Assembly (NCBI RefSeq): GCF_022201045.2
Contig: NC_068564.1
Location: 32,827,001 to 32,891,000 of the forward strand
Length of the DNA stretch: 64,000 nt
Origin: Citrus sinensis
Lineage: Eukaryota > Streptophyta > Magnoliopsida > Sapindales > Rutaceae
Direction: 5' to 3'
The translations under genes and the position numbers were made by a program. Numbering within the stretch: position 1 is the first letter of the stretch; each line of letters starts with the position of its first letter. The notes under the pieces were generated by a model. The model ran no database searches. It was not told where the DNA came from and saw only the letters and a list, made by a program, of their open reading frames with translations. This document shows, piece by piece, positions 33,440 through 44,704 of the stretch.

Positions 33440-36400
33440 ATGAGACAAAGACACAGAGCTGTTAACACAAACAGTAACATATCTGAGGAAGAACAAAACA
33501 AACACTCGAAATCTCTTTTTTTCTCGTCGGAAAAAAGAATCTTTGGGATTTGTTTGGCTATAAGAATCGTCAATGCTTTGCTTATACAAACTTATTTCAA
33601 CCCAGATGAGCACTGGCAAACCCTTGAAGTTGCCCATCGCATCGTTTTTGGGTAATAACAAACACCCATTATGCCGACACACACACACACACACACATAT
33701 GGGTTTTTATTATTTATTTTGAGCAAAGTAGAGGCTTGTTTGGTTTAGGAAACACTGAAAGTGCTTCCACATTCATTGTCAATAGGAAACTGCAACTGTG
33801 TCTGTGTTTTATGTAGCTTAGCGTTTCCGAATTGCTTATTTGGATTTTTGTAAAAGTGGATATAATGAGTGTTTGTCATTTCTGTTTCTTGTTAATCATC
33901 TCTCGTTTGACAAAAATGGTGGAAAAGTTTGATTTTTGGAAGCACTGAATTGCTTTGTAAGTGTGTTTTTATCTCTCTTTTGTTTTATTTCATTTAGCTG
34001 TGCTGAAGCACTTGTTCCTTGGGGTAATGGGTGTGAGGTATCGGTTAACGTAAATGGGAATTAAAGTCATGGCGGTTTCTGATTTTGAAAGCGGTGGAAG
34101 TTTTTTTAATGTGAGTTAATGGTGCATGGTTGAGTTGTGCTAATCATACTTTTTTTTTATTTATCAAATTGGTAGGTATGGTCATTTGACATGGGAATGG
34201 AAGAAGGGAATCCGAAGCTACTTGCATCCAATGCTGTTTGCTCTCCTTTACAAAATTCTTGTTTTTTTGCATCTTGATACTCCCTTTTTCATGGTAAATA
34301 TAGTAATGTGTGTTTGGGTTTGGGTTAGATGTATATAGAATTAGTAACAATTAAATACTGATAGAGGGATTATATAGCTTGTCTTTTTTGTTTATTTTAA
34401 GACGCACTTATATACCCTATTTTATGCTTCATAGATAAAGGCTCCACGGCTGCTGCAGTCCTTATTTTCTGCGGTTGGTGATTTATACTTGTACAAGTTT
34501 TCTCGTGTCCTCTTTGGTGATCATGTCGCAAAGTGGGCAGTATCCTTCTGTTACGAGTTTTTACCGGATTATTCTAATATTATTTATCGATTTTACTGCT
34601 ATTTTTCCACTTCATATCAGAGATTATCATTTCTTTTTATTGAAATGCAAGACACTGTAATTTTCATCCTGACATTGATGATAGTTGATGTCCTTAACTG
34701 TACTGCAGTTGTTTTCTCAATTGGCAAATTGGTTCATGTTTTTCTGTTTCAATCGTACATTTTCAAATAGTTTGGAGACTGTTCTTACCCTTGTGGGTCT
34801 ATACTATTGGCCTACTTTGAGAGTTTCTTCGAGCAAATTTCCCTCTGTTTCAAGGAAATTGGGTTTGGCTTTGGCAGCATTAGCTTGTGCTATTCGACCA
34901 ACAAGTGCTATTACGTGGTTGTATGTTGGCCTTCTTGAGCTAATTTTTGCACGTGATAGATTGCAATTTATATTTCTAGAGGCAGCCCCTGTTGGGTAGG
35001 TAGTAATGCATGTATCTGCCTTTTTTGTTCCTTTGCTTATTAATGGTTTTCAATTCATTGATTTTCTTATCCATACCTCATTCTCCTGTATATAAATGGA
35101 ATCATTAACAGCCTGGTGAATTTGATAAAAATGTATTCAAGCCGGATATTTTGATATTCATGTGCTAAAAGACAATCTGGAGATATTGGTATTTTAAAAG
35201 GACGACTATTATGCACAGTGGCATCTTTAAATCCATTGTGTCAACATTTCTAATGATCCTTATATGCTGAATGTTCTTCCTTACTGATCTATTTAGAAAA
35301 TGATGCAAATCCGTTTTCTTTCTATACATGTTTGTTCTTTTATTCTTCTTAATGATGGGGATTATAGGCGATCTGAGGGGATTGTAGTCTGTGATAATTT
35401 CTGGATTTCAATTCTTTAGAAAAGTAAGGTTGAAACAATCTCATTCATCTTTGTAATTTTTCACAGATCGCTTAAACAACTCATAGTCACATTGAAACTA
35501 ACTCAAATTGCAACTAACACACACAATGTACACTCTTGCTAAATTATATGGCCTTGGCCTGTCAGATATTCACATGGTTTCGGGCATTGTCCTTCTGTGA
35601 AAAGTGATCATTCCTTGAAAATGGAGTTTTAGACAGCCACACCAGTTATTTATGTCATTGCATTTGCCACCTGTACTGCTGGGTTAACTGCAGAAACCAT
35701 TTAACAGACCAAACGTATGCGAGCATGCTAAAATAATTTTAGGCGTTTATCTCTTCTTGATTCCTTACACTTTTACTTATGGTATCAGGGTCCTGGTGCT
35801 TGGACTTACGTGTTTGTTGGATCGTTTGATGTATGGCTCGTGGGTTTTAGTACCTCTTAATTTTCTGAAGTTCAATTTTCTTTCTTCTGGTGGAGATTAT
35901 TATGGAACTCACAAGTGGCACTGGTACTTCACTCAGGGATTCACAGTCATGGTCTTCACTTTCTTGCCATTTTCAATAGCTGGCATCATCAAGTCTAAAC
36001 ATTGGAAGCTCAGTGGTCTAATTGCATGGGTTTTAGGACTTTACAGTGTATTAGGCCATAAGGAATTCAGGTAAACTCAATCTCTATTGGAATCATTTTG
36101 TGAGGATTTGCAATAGAAAATTCAATTTTGGACCTTTGGTCTTAGTTCATAAAGGCTGCCCTTTAATTATTCCATCACCTACAGGTTTGTCCTTCCTGTG
36201 CTTCCGATAGCTTTGATGTTCTCTGGATATTCATTAGCGGTGATGGAAAAAGCTGATTATTTAGAAAATAAAAGGAAAGGTTCTTTAAACACTCGTTCCA
36301 AATGGCTTTCTAAAACTCGATTTGCCATCTTCTTCTTGCTTGTTACCAACATTCCAATGGCATTATACATGAGTTTGGTTCATCAGGTAAATTAACTTCC

Positions 36401-37240
36401 TTGTCTAGAAGCTACTTCTTACATTTCCTCAATAGACACAACTGCGTAACAACTAACAAGCTCTATTACTCGCGCGCATGATGTTTCAGTTCCTTTTCAA
36501 AAGTGATTAAAATAAAATTTCTCTATTATTCTTCTCATTTTCTTTGTTTTGTATAACTGTAGTTAAGTAAAGGTTATTGTGATGTGTTCTAATTCTCTTT
36601 TGGCTACTACTTACCTTCAATCCTGCTTGACAGAGAGGAACTGAAGATGTAATGAACTATCTATCTAAAGAAGCCCTGAATGAGAAAGTGAAAAGTATCC
36701 TTTTCTTGATGCCCTGTCATTCCACACCTTACTACTCCGCTCTGCATCGCAATCTGCCCATGCGTTTTCTGGACTGCTCACCTAGGTCTGATCTTTGGGT
36801 TTTCAGTTGGGTTAATCTTTAAATGCCGCTTGATATGCAATTACCCTCTTAATATTTTTGTTCTGGTTTTTGCTCACCAGAGAAGAGAAAGGAATCCTAG
36901 ATGAGTCAGACCGTTTCATGAAGGACCCTGTTGCATTTACATCAGAAATTACAAAAAATGGTTCTCTACCTAGTCATGTTGTATTATTTGGTTCAGAGGA
37001 AATATTATTGAGGGACTTACTTAAATCATATTCCTTCAGAGAGGTACGTGCTAAAACTTACCTTCTAAGAATAGTTTCATTATACTTTATTTTGTTTATT
37101 TCATTTTCAACTGTAGCTCATTCTACTTTCTGAATGAAATCTCATCATCATGCCAGATACGTAGGTTTTTCCATGCTCACTTCAAGGTGGACCGTGATCT
37201 TCAAGCATCAGTTGTTGTATATGCTTTGACTAGCAAGTGA
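33440..37240 (+). CDS. APTG1: GPI mannosyltransferase 3, PIG-B/APTG1 type, nine exons
   Basis: Nine exons join in frame: 33440-33651, 34176-34293, 34435-34539, 34709-34995, 35789-36070, 36185-36386, 36634-36785, 36881-37043 and 37157-37240, giving 534 residues. All introns are GT-AG. It belongs to the dolichol-phosphate-mannose-dependent GT22 family: an early N-P-D-E-H-W-Q motif (D56, E57) in the first ER-luminal loop, then many hydrophobic segments and a Pro-Cys-His-Ser-Thr-Pro block near the C-terminal third. PIG-B adds the third mannose to the GPI anchor in the ER. The Arabidopsis homologue ABNORMAL POLLEN TUBE GUIDANCE 1 is needed for GPI-anchored protein targeting. The frame is open further upstream to a TTG at 33392, but the first ATG is 33440. 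A (CA)n tract sits in intron 1. Confidence 0.95.
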
Positions 37241-39375
37241 CAGTTCTGCTATTTGCAAACCTGTTTTTGTAATCTAATCTTTCCCTCGCTTTCTTAAACT
37301 CTTCTGTATTCTGCCCTCATGAAGAGTTAGCCATTTGTTTATGAAAACACAATTCGAGTGTCATCCGAGATGAAATTATGAATGTCCCTGTCACCAGCTA
37401 ATTTGCTGTAACTTGAACTAAATGGATGTCTTTGACTATGCACGCGATAGTATAACATGTGAAAGCCTTAGAGAATATTCTACTGGTTGAATGTAATAAG
37501 ATGATAATTAATTTCAATGTTAAAAATATTTTCTTTTCTAAATTTGTCCAGAGTAGAAGTACTAATAAGCCTATGTTCTCTTTTCTCTTCCATTTTGAAC
37601 TCAATGAGCATTATAGAAAGGATGATATTGTTCTTACTCTGCCATTCTAAAATGTGATTAATGGCATATATCCAGAAATATGCTGTTAATTTATAAGACT
37701 TAGGTCCCATTTTATGGTATTTTCTTTTTAAAAATGTTTGGTGGACACTTGCTGTTGTGGTTTGGAAGTCAAGATGATTTGAACCATGTTTTTATGATGA
37801 AAAATTTATAATATTTTTATTACTTTTAATTTTATCAAAATCATTATTTAAATGTTATATTTACTATACATTATCAACTTTTATTCCATAACTTTATTTA
37901 TTTATTTTTTTTCATAACAGCTGTAGTTTTAAAGTTACAATAACATAAGGAAAAGTAGCTGAGCATTCTGTTAGAAATATTGTTGCCTAGACCAAGTCAT
38001 CAACAATGTGTATAAACTCTGACGTAAAATATGAAGTGAGAGCAGGATTACTAGGGCATTACAGAGGCTACTAATGGTATATAAACTGGACTTTCCGTAT
38101 TTATTCAAGCTCCTTATTTAAGAAGGAATTATTACATGCAATAAATATCATAGAAAATGCATATTCCTTAAGACTGAGCATTCTGTCAGGGATTTTGGCT
38201 AATAGTACTGGCTACTTTGCATGCTGGCTCAATATTTGTATTTCATACTGGCTACGATGTGGTACTGGCCGAGTAGTAGTATTTCAACTTTCATCCTAGA
38301 TGCAGTGCATGAAGTACCTGCAGTTGCTCTTGCAAGTTGGCGTACTTTGGGTCGGTAGCCACATTCTTTGAATTCTGGCCCTATTGACATAAAGTTCAGT
38401 TACACTTTGCCTTGCCCATAATGAAAGGACTCATGGCTTATCCTTTCATCCTGGAAAACTATTGTCCAATAACGCAGCCTAATATCTACACTTGTTTCCC
38501 GGGATAAGTAAGACCCACATGCAGCCAAAGCCAAATTAATTAGGTATCTAAGGGGAGAAAAAAAGTTGGAAAAAAAAAAAGATGTGTGTGGACAAGTTAA
38601 TCTGTTGACATTCTAGGGTATGTTTTGGGCCGGGCGTTTGTGATCGGTTCAAAGACTAACTTACTAGGTTGACACTCGTTCATTTTCTTTTCAGAGTGAG
38701 GCTGACATTTGTCACATAAGAAAGAGACTTGACATGTCAAGATTCAGGCTTCTTGCTTGCGCATGGATAGATGAGTCCATAGAAGTAGAACAAAAGCTTG
38801 ATTATCAGTAGGTTGGTTGATTGATCAATATCAGAAATGGGCTAAGCCAGTCTTTTTCTGAGAAAGGAAAAACGAAGAACACTACAGAATGAGAAATGAC
38901 ATGATCAGGAGACAAAGAACTAGAAGAAAGAGCCCCACCAACTCAACCCGCTGTCACCATCCATGCTTCTGAAAAGCTTGCATTATCAACTTTCCACTGC
39001 TTTGCTATCTATCTCTCCACACAATACTTCCCCCAGGCATCAACCAGTAACCGATATAAAAATAACAGCTTACTGAGATGATTCTATTGTTAAGCAGAAT
39101 ATTTCTACTAAATGAATCCCTTTGTTTTGTAAGCACTTTAGTTCCATAATAAAATTGGGTCTTCAGGAAGCTGTATCTTATTTTATCCATTTAATTACAA
39201 GTGTTATGTCATAGTTTTCTGAAAAGCAAAGGCTAGAGCTTATCATTTAGCTGATGTGCATGACAACAAGAACATAATGACAGCTGAAAATGACTACCAC
39301 AGCCATATTGCTCCATATCTACCCCATCTTTTGCTTTAAATTCCAATAGTGTCTCCACTTGTTGTAACCCATTAC
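37241..39375. other. Intergenic DNA, no gene seen
   Basis: About 2.1 kb between the APTG1 stop and the small HLH gene promoter. Only short AT-rich ORFs; no repeats that I can delimit. Confidence 0.6.
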
Positions 39376-39384
39376 ATATAAAAA
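39376..39384 (+). promoter_or_regulatory. TATA box of the first small HLH gene
   Basis: An ATATAAAAA stretch about 65 bases before the ATG at 39447, giving a leader of about 35 bases. Confidence 0.55.
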
Positions 39385-39446
39385 CACCTTGGCTGACTTG
39401 AAACTTGAAGCCTTAAAATTTCATTGAATTTTGGGATTGGGGCTAC

Positions 39447-39698
39447 ATGAGAAGAGCTAGCTTGTTGATCATGAATAGAAGAAACAAAAAGACGAAGATG
39501 GGCAGTTTGGGAGTGAGAAAGAAGGTGAAGCTTGTCAACTTTTCAGTTCAAAGAAATCTTTCTACTCTGCGAAGGATCATTCCTGGCTGTGATCGGGCTG
39601 ATGTTGATACCTTGATTCTGAAGTCTATTGAGCAAATGTTAAAACTACAGTTACAAGTTTCTGTTCTCAAAAGCCTCTCAAATTACTTTGGGATATAA
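39447..39698 (+). CDS. Small atypical HLH protein, 83 aa
   Basis: A single-exon ORF from ATG to TAA with a TATA box at the right distance. The first 35 residues are basic (R-R-N-K-K-T-K and R-K-K-V-K). Residues about 38-80 form a helix-loop-helix: L-S-T-L-R-R-I-I-P in helix 1, a C-D-R-A-D-V-D loop, then helix 2 with L-K-L-Q-L-Q-V-S-V-L-K-S-L-S. The ordered basic E-box-contacting residues (H-E-R pattern) are missing, so it probably acts by pairing with other bHLH proteins, like PAR, UPB or IBH1 proteins. Its end (S-L-S-N-Y-F-G-I) closely matches the gene at 61 kb (S-L-S-T-F-Y-G-V). I cannot name an orthologue. It is convergent with the VAN3-binding gene. Confidence 0.75.
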   Translation: MRRASLLIMNRRNKKTKMGSLGVRKKVKLVNFSVQRNLSTLRRIIPGCDRADVDTLILKSIEQMLKLQLQVSVLKSLSNYFGI

Positions 39699-40128
39699 TA
39701 TGAAAGGGTTATTCAGAGCAACTCAAATGTTGTATCAAATGTAAGTTTCATTCACTTGTAAGATTAAGTTTCCTATGTGTATTGTGCATCTACTTTGTGT
39801 TTTAGACAAACAATAATTTAATAACTATGGTTCATAATTCTGATTTGACTGCTCAATGAGTCGATATCATATATCTTTTCTATCATTTCATCCTTCTGTT
39901 GTTTTGATTAAGCATTTTGTCGCCAATGTATTTGATCTCTTCTTGTGTATGCACACATCTTTAGCTACGAATTCACATTTTGTGACATACTGAAATAGAA
40001 GAGTGAAATTGAAGAGAAAGCAGTTATAATCAAGCTCATAGTTGTAATACTATAGTTTGATCATAATTACACAATATATGAAGTACAGATACGCAAATTA
40101 CTATTGCTCATAAAAGCACAACATTACT
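39699..40128. other. Convergent 3' flank, no gene
   Basis: AT-rich 3' sequence between the small HLH gene and the VAN3-binding gene. Confidence 0.6.
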
Positions 40129-42208
40129 TCACTTTTTGTAGTAGTGAAGCTCATATTTTGTGAAAGAAGCAGAAAGCATAAGCATGTGATTAATGGTTGT
40201 TGCCCACATCTTGTACCGCTGATAATCATCTCCCATGTCCAGCTTAATCGTCCCCAGGTTTGTAGTCAACACGAGAAGATAGCATGTATCAGTCTCTCGA
40301 ACATCAGCATCTGAATCTTTGTACAACTCAGCGTGCAAATCTAGTATGACACCTAACATTTGAATCAAGACTTGTTAATATAGTTAATTCTCATTTGCAC
40401 ATGGACATACTTTTCTTAAAACAATAGACATGATTACTGGAGTCTTAATACACTTATTTGTACAAGATTAGCATTAAATAGAGGGAAAAGGGGAAAAGAA
40501 GAAGAGTGAAACATACTTTCTTTCTTGCTTTTCAACAGATTAAGCTTCTTTAGTATCAGCACAACCTGTAAAGTTGGAATTATAATCATAGATTAGGCTA
40601 AAGCTGCAGCAAAAGTTCACATAGGAATCATCTGCCTTTTCTATTTTCCCTTAACATTTTATCTCTAAGGTTCAATTTACACTCTGTTTGGTTGCTAGGA
40701 AAATTGTAAATAGATAGGAAAACTTATTGTTAGATAACTCAGACCTTAGAGTTGCTGTTTAAGATGATGGACACTGATCTCATAATGTAATCCCCTGTTT
40801 GCGTAAAATTCAAAAACAGAAAAAGAAAATTTGAGACACAGTCTAATGGAGATGAGAATCATGAAACAAACTACGAGAGTCCAGAAAATGTGTAGTTGCC
40901 AAGTGAGTGATACATAGAACTTGAATGAAGATTACGAATCCATCTACCATCTGATGTTTCAATGCCAAGCTCAATGCCTTTGGCAAGTAATAATCTACAC
41001 TTCTCAAAGTCGAAATCAAGATCATTAACGTTGTCTTCAATAGGCAGCACGGGAGTGCTACCATTTAATATGTTCTTGCATCTTGATCTTGCCTTAAGTG
41101 TTTCGGCTCCTTTCAGTGCTGAAAAAATTAAAAAAAAAAAGCAAAAACATCAATTATTTGTACGAGAAGTAACATGCATTATTAGTTCATGTGTGTAAGT
41201 GCAGAATGATGATTTACATGTTGTAGCTGCAGCCGTGAATGTTAAGATGTCACTTGCACTTGTACCACTCATGGCTGAGCTTATGACACTACTAAGCTGC
41301 TCTTTCTTAGCACCCATTCCTTCAGCAACTTTTGCACATTGTGCCGCAACCAAAGCAGCTGCAGAGGCCACTGCAGCCTCCTTGGATGTGCTAGAATCGT
41401 CCCTTCTTGCATTTTCCGCTGCAATTGCAGCTAGTGCAGTTGCTATCCCTGCCACTGATATTGCTGCATGCACTTCAGCTCTTTGTAACCTGTCTTCTTC
41501 TTTTCGCTTTTGCTTGAACTCTCTCAACCATTTCTTGATTGAAACAATCTTAAACGGCTTTATCTTCCATGGTAGCTGCATTAAGAATAGTGATCAGACT
41601 TCTAGTTTGAAGCATGAGCAAAAATTATCAGCATTCATATGGACTTTTCTTATGGTTGTAAAATATAGGTAGCATATGTGGATTCCATACCCATTTCTTT
41701 CGGAGACAGCTGCCGTAGTTCAACTCAGGATGCATAGCTTGTTGCATCCATATCCAGGACTGAAAACAATCAAGGAAATATTATTCATGAATAAGTCTTC
41801 TGTTCAACCAAAACACGAAAACAATGATCATATTAGCTATGCAGCTTGAAATGATTTGCCGTTACCTTCACATCATTGGATTTCCATGGCGGTAGAGACT
41901 TGAAATCTGTATCATCCATTTTTACGCTATTGTCCATCTTCTACATGTTACAAAATCTTATTAAATTTCTCTTGTTCATTCAATAAATTAAGTATATCTA
42001 TATGCTTAGCAATTGAACTTACCGTAAATGGCACCTTGGTGTCAGCCTGATCAAACTTCTTAATCGAGTTATCAAGTGGAACAATTGATCTGTCTTGAAG
42101 CTCTGCAGGTTGCAGAGCTTGAACTGCAAAGTTGCACCATGCACGCGAAAGAAAATCCATTGTCTCAGGATGTGCCTCGGAAGGCGTCGGGTTGAAATTG
42201 GTATCCAT
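40129..42208 (-). CDS. VAN3-binding protein / FORKED1-like, DUF828 plus PH-like domain
   Basis: Eight exons join in frame: 42208-42023, 41940-41866, 41759-41691, 41575-41218, 41118-40948, 40794-40745, 40565-40517 and 40352-40129, giving 393 residues. The N-terminal half is the plant auxin-canalisation domain (DUF828): F-L-S-R-A-W-C near 19-25, W-I-W-M-Q-Q-A near 89-95, then W-L-R-E-F-K-Q-K-R-K and an Ala-rich helix (A-E-V-H-A-A-I-S-V-A-G-I-A). The C-terminal exons 5-8 build a PH-like domain (L-L-A-K-G-I-E-L, a lysine-rich loop, M-W-A-T-T-I-N-H-M). Family members bind the ARF-GAP VAN3/SFC at trans-Golgi vesicles and guide PIN1 recycling and leaf-vein patterning. The PH part is more diverged than usual (the tryptophan normally near strand 2 is not evident). 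Short introns, all GT-AG. Confidence 0.93.
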
Positions 42209-43783
42209 GTATTGAGAGAGCTAGCTTGAACTATGTGATATAAAGTCAAAAACAGAGTGAGAAAATTGTACCTAGTTTGACATATATATAACTCTAAACA
42301 TGCATGTACACTTGAGTAAACATTCTAAATCACCATCATGTCAATGTTATAATGTTGCAACTTTAAATATGGTCCATTAAAAAAGTTCAGCATAGAGCTT
42401 TATGTCCCTCTTTGCATCATTACCGTTAGTTGGGTTTGATCAAGATAAGAGATTGCAATCAAATAAGTGATTACAAATTTAAGTTACAGGTTGTGTATGT
42501 CCTTCCAGGCATATACATAAAGTTTTTCTCCACAGAGAAATTAGACAGATGAGATGTTACAGTTGGAAAATGAAATCAAATGTTTATAAATGGAAAAATA
42601 ACCAAAACTTCCTTCTTATTTGACAATTAATCATTTTTGCACCCATGGTTTAAAATCCACCAAAACTGTCACTGGCATAGTGACAATATTGTAATATTAA
42701 ACAGTGGGATATACTTTTTGGAGGATAATTTGATCTTTTTGAAATAAACAAATCAGACAATGAAAAATGGATGGACTTTGCACTAAAATTGAAGTAAAAA
42801 ATTTAATAATTAACGAATATTATTAACGTTAAGAGAGTCGTAATGAGTTGTAAAATATGAGAAGAGAAATGATTAATTTTACCAATCAAGAGGGAGTTTA
42901 ATATATATATAAAGTGGAGCTGCACAAAACAATTGAACAAAAATGGACCTACTGGGAAATATAAGTGTCCGTAGATAGACAGATTTTGATTGGAGGGAGC
43001 CCCTCAAGATTGCAATGAGAGATAACACGTGCTAACCATTATAGAAGCATTAAGAGTTGTAGGATAAAATGATAATAAAGGCAATGAAAAGGTCCAAATT
43101 TCCTTTTGTATCTTTAAATCAAAACCATAACTTGAAGCTAAGTATGGAAAATTTTAGATGAATAAGAGAGAGATTTATTTTCTAGAGCTGTCAAGGGCCA
43201 CCACATTAGCCCCCTCTATGTGCTGCAGCATTATAGCCAAAGCTTGCAGTTGGGGCTAACATTTAGAAAAAGGAAGCAGGCATGTATCATTGAAGCTAAA
43301 CATTCTTTAATTAGAATAAAAAATTTGTGTTATGAACAAACCCTTTTGATGATCATGCTAAAGCTTAACTTTTTGTATTAAATTGAGCAAATGGAAGTTG
43401 GTTGAGTAGCTTTTATGATCAAAATCTAATTAACTTAGTTGTAATCTTTCTAGATGGCCTTATGGGGTCAGATTAATTTGAGAATTTCTGAGCTTTGGAA
43501 ATTTAATTGAAGGTGAGCTCATCATTAGAATCATGTGACCATAGATGCTTATACTTTCTTTAATGGTGATTGTGATCGACCGAACTATCGAATATGAGTC
43601 TCAGGGAAATGAACTTGCTTTAATTAAGTTTCAAAAAGCATAAATCATTCAGTGTTATGTTAACTTCACTCATTTTATGGTAAACAACTAGATTTGTGGC
43701 ATACTTCTATAATTCTCATTACAAGTAATATTTAATTTATTGATTAGTACAATTTATTTATGATAACGTAATTATTTATTAGT
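42209..43783. other. Intergenic DNA upstream of the VAN3-binding gene
   Basis: No gene. The near upstream part (42240-42300) holds the probable promoter of the minus-strand gene (CATATATATAACTC, about 70 bases out). Confidence 0.5.
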
Positions 43784-44704
43784 GAATGGTGATATTTGAT
43801 CCCTCTATTTAAACTATTTATTTCAGCAGTCCTTATTTTTGAAATCATTTCATCTATTTTTAAAATTACCCTCATTAAAAATAAAAGATGTAATTTTTTA
43901 AAACTTTTTCTTTTCTCTATCTTATGAACTCTCTTTCATAAATCACCGCCATACCCACCTTCAATACGACCAAAGTCATTATCAATATTGAGCAACACTT
44001 ATTGTTAGTTATTTTGAATATTTTTCTTTGTAAAAAATAGGGAACAAATGGTTTAATGAATTAAAAAAAAAAAGAAGAGCAAATCCTCAAATCGACTATG
44101 CCTAATGAAAAACAAAGAGAACCCAAGTAAATCGCTATTGTGATTATTTTAATCATGCATTGAAATTATTTTTCCTCAATCATAAAAGTTACCATCCCTT
44201 TAGCAAAGCCTCTACCATCAACTACGGTCTAATTGTTTCCAACTATCAGAGGAACATAATGACACCTTATGGTTCATTTTTTAGTCGCGTTTAGGACAAA
44301 GTAAAGTTTGATTCATCAGTCACCTTTAAACTATAGTTATGCTTATAGCAAGAACATGTGTAAAACTTTCGCTTCTTCCATTCACGATCCAAATATAAAA
44401 CAAGGATTTTAGCTGGCATACAAGGAGATTGGGATTCAGCACTGAGTTTTAATCTTGAATTTGGTTGCATAAAGGCTTCATTCAAATTCATACTCTCATA
44501 AATGTTATTCAATATTTAGTGATTGATTTATTGGTGATGAAAATGGGAACAACTGTGATTGTCGAAAAAGGAAGAAATAATGCAGATGAAAGAGAAAAAG
44601 AAAAAGTTGAAAATTAATTAATTTTTTAAATTTTAAAGAGGGTTTTTTTAGAAATTGATGAAGTAAATTAAAAGGTAAATAGAGGGGTTCGTATATCACC
44701 TCTC
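43784..44704. mobile_element. TIR element of about 920 bases, class unclear
   Basis: The ends are inverted over about 25 bases: left GGTGATATTTGATCCCTC then TATTTA, and from the right GGTGATATACGAACCCCTC then TATTTA. The flanking 9-mers TTTATTAGT and TTTATCAAG share 6 of 9 bases, so a Mutator-type 9-base duplication is possible but weak. A minus-strand ORF at 44291-44512 has two Cys in a W-K-K-R-K-F-Y-T-C-S-C patch, which may be a decayed zinc-finger piece; it is too short to call. Confidence 0.6.

Noticed and set aside
41199..41672. Plus-strand ORF of 157 codons, Ala/Ser-rich
   Set aside because: Antisense shadow of exon 4 of the VAN3-binding gene; the Ala-rich helix is palindromic in coding character.
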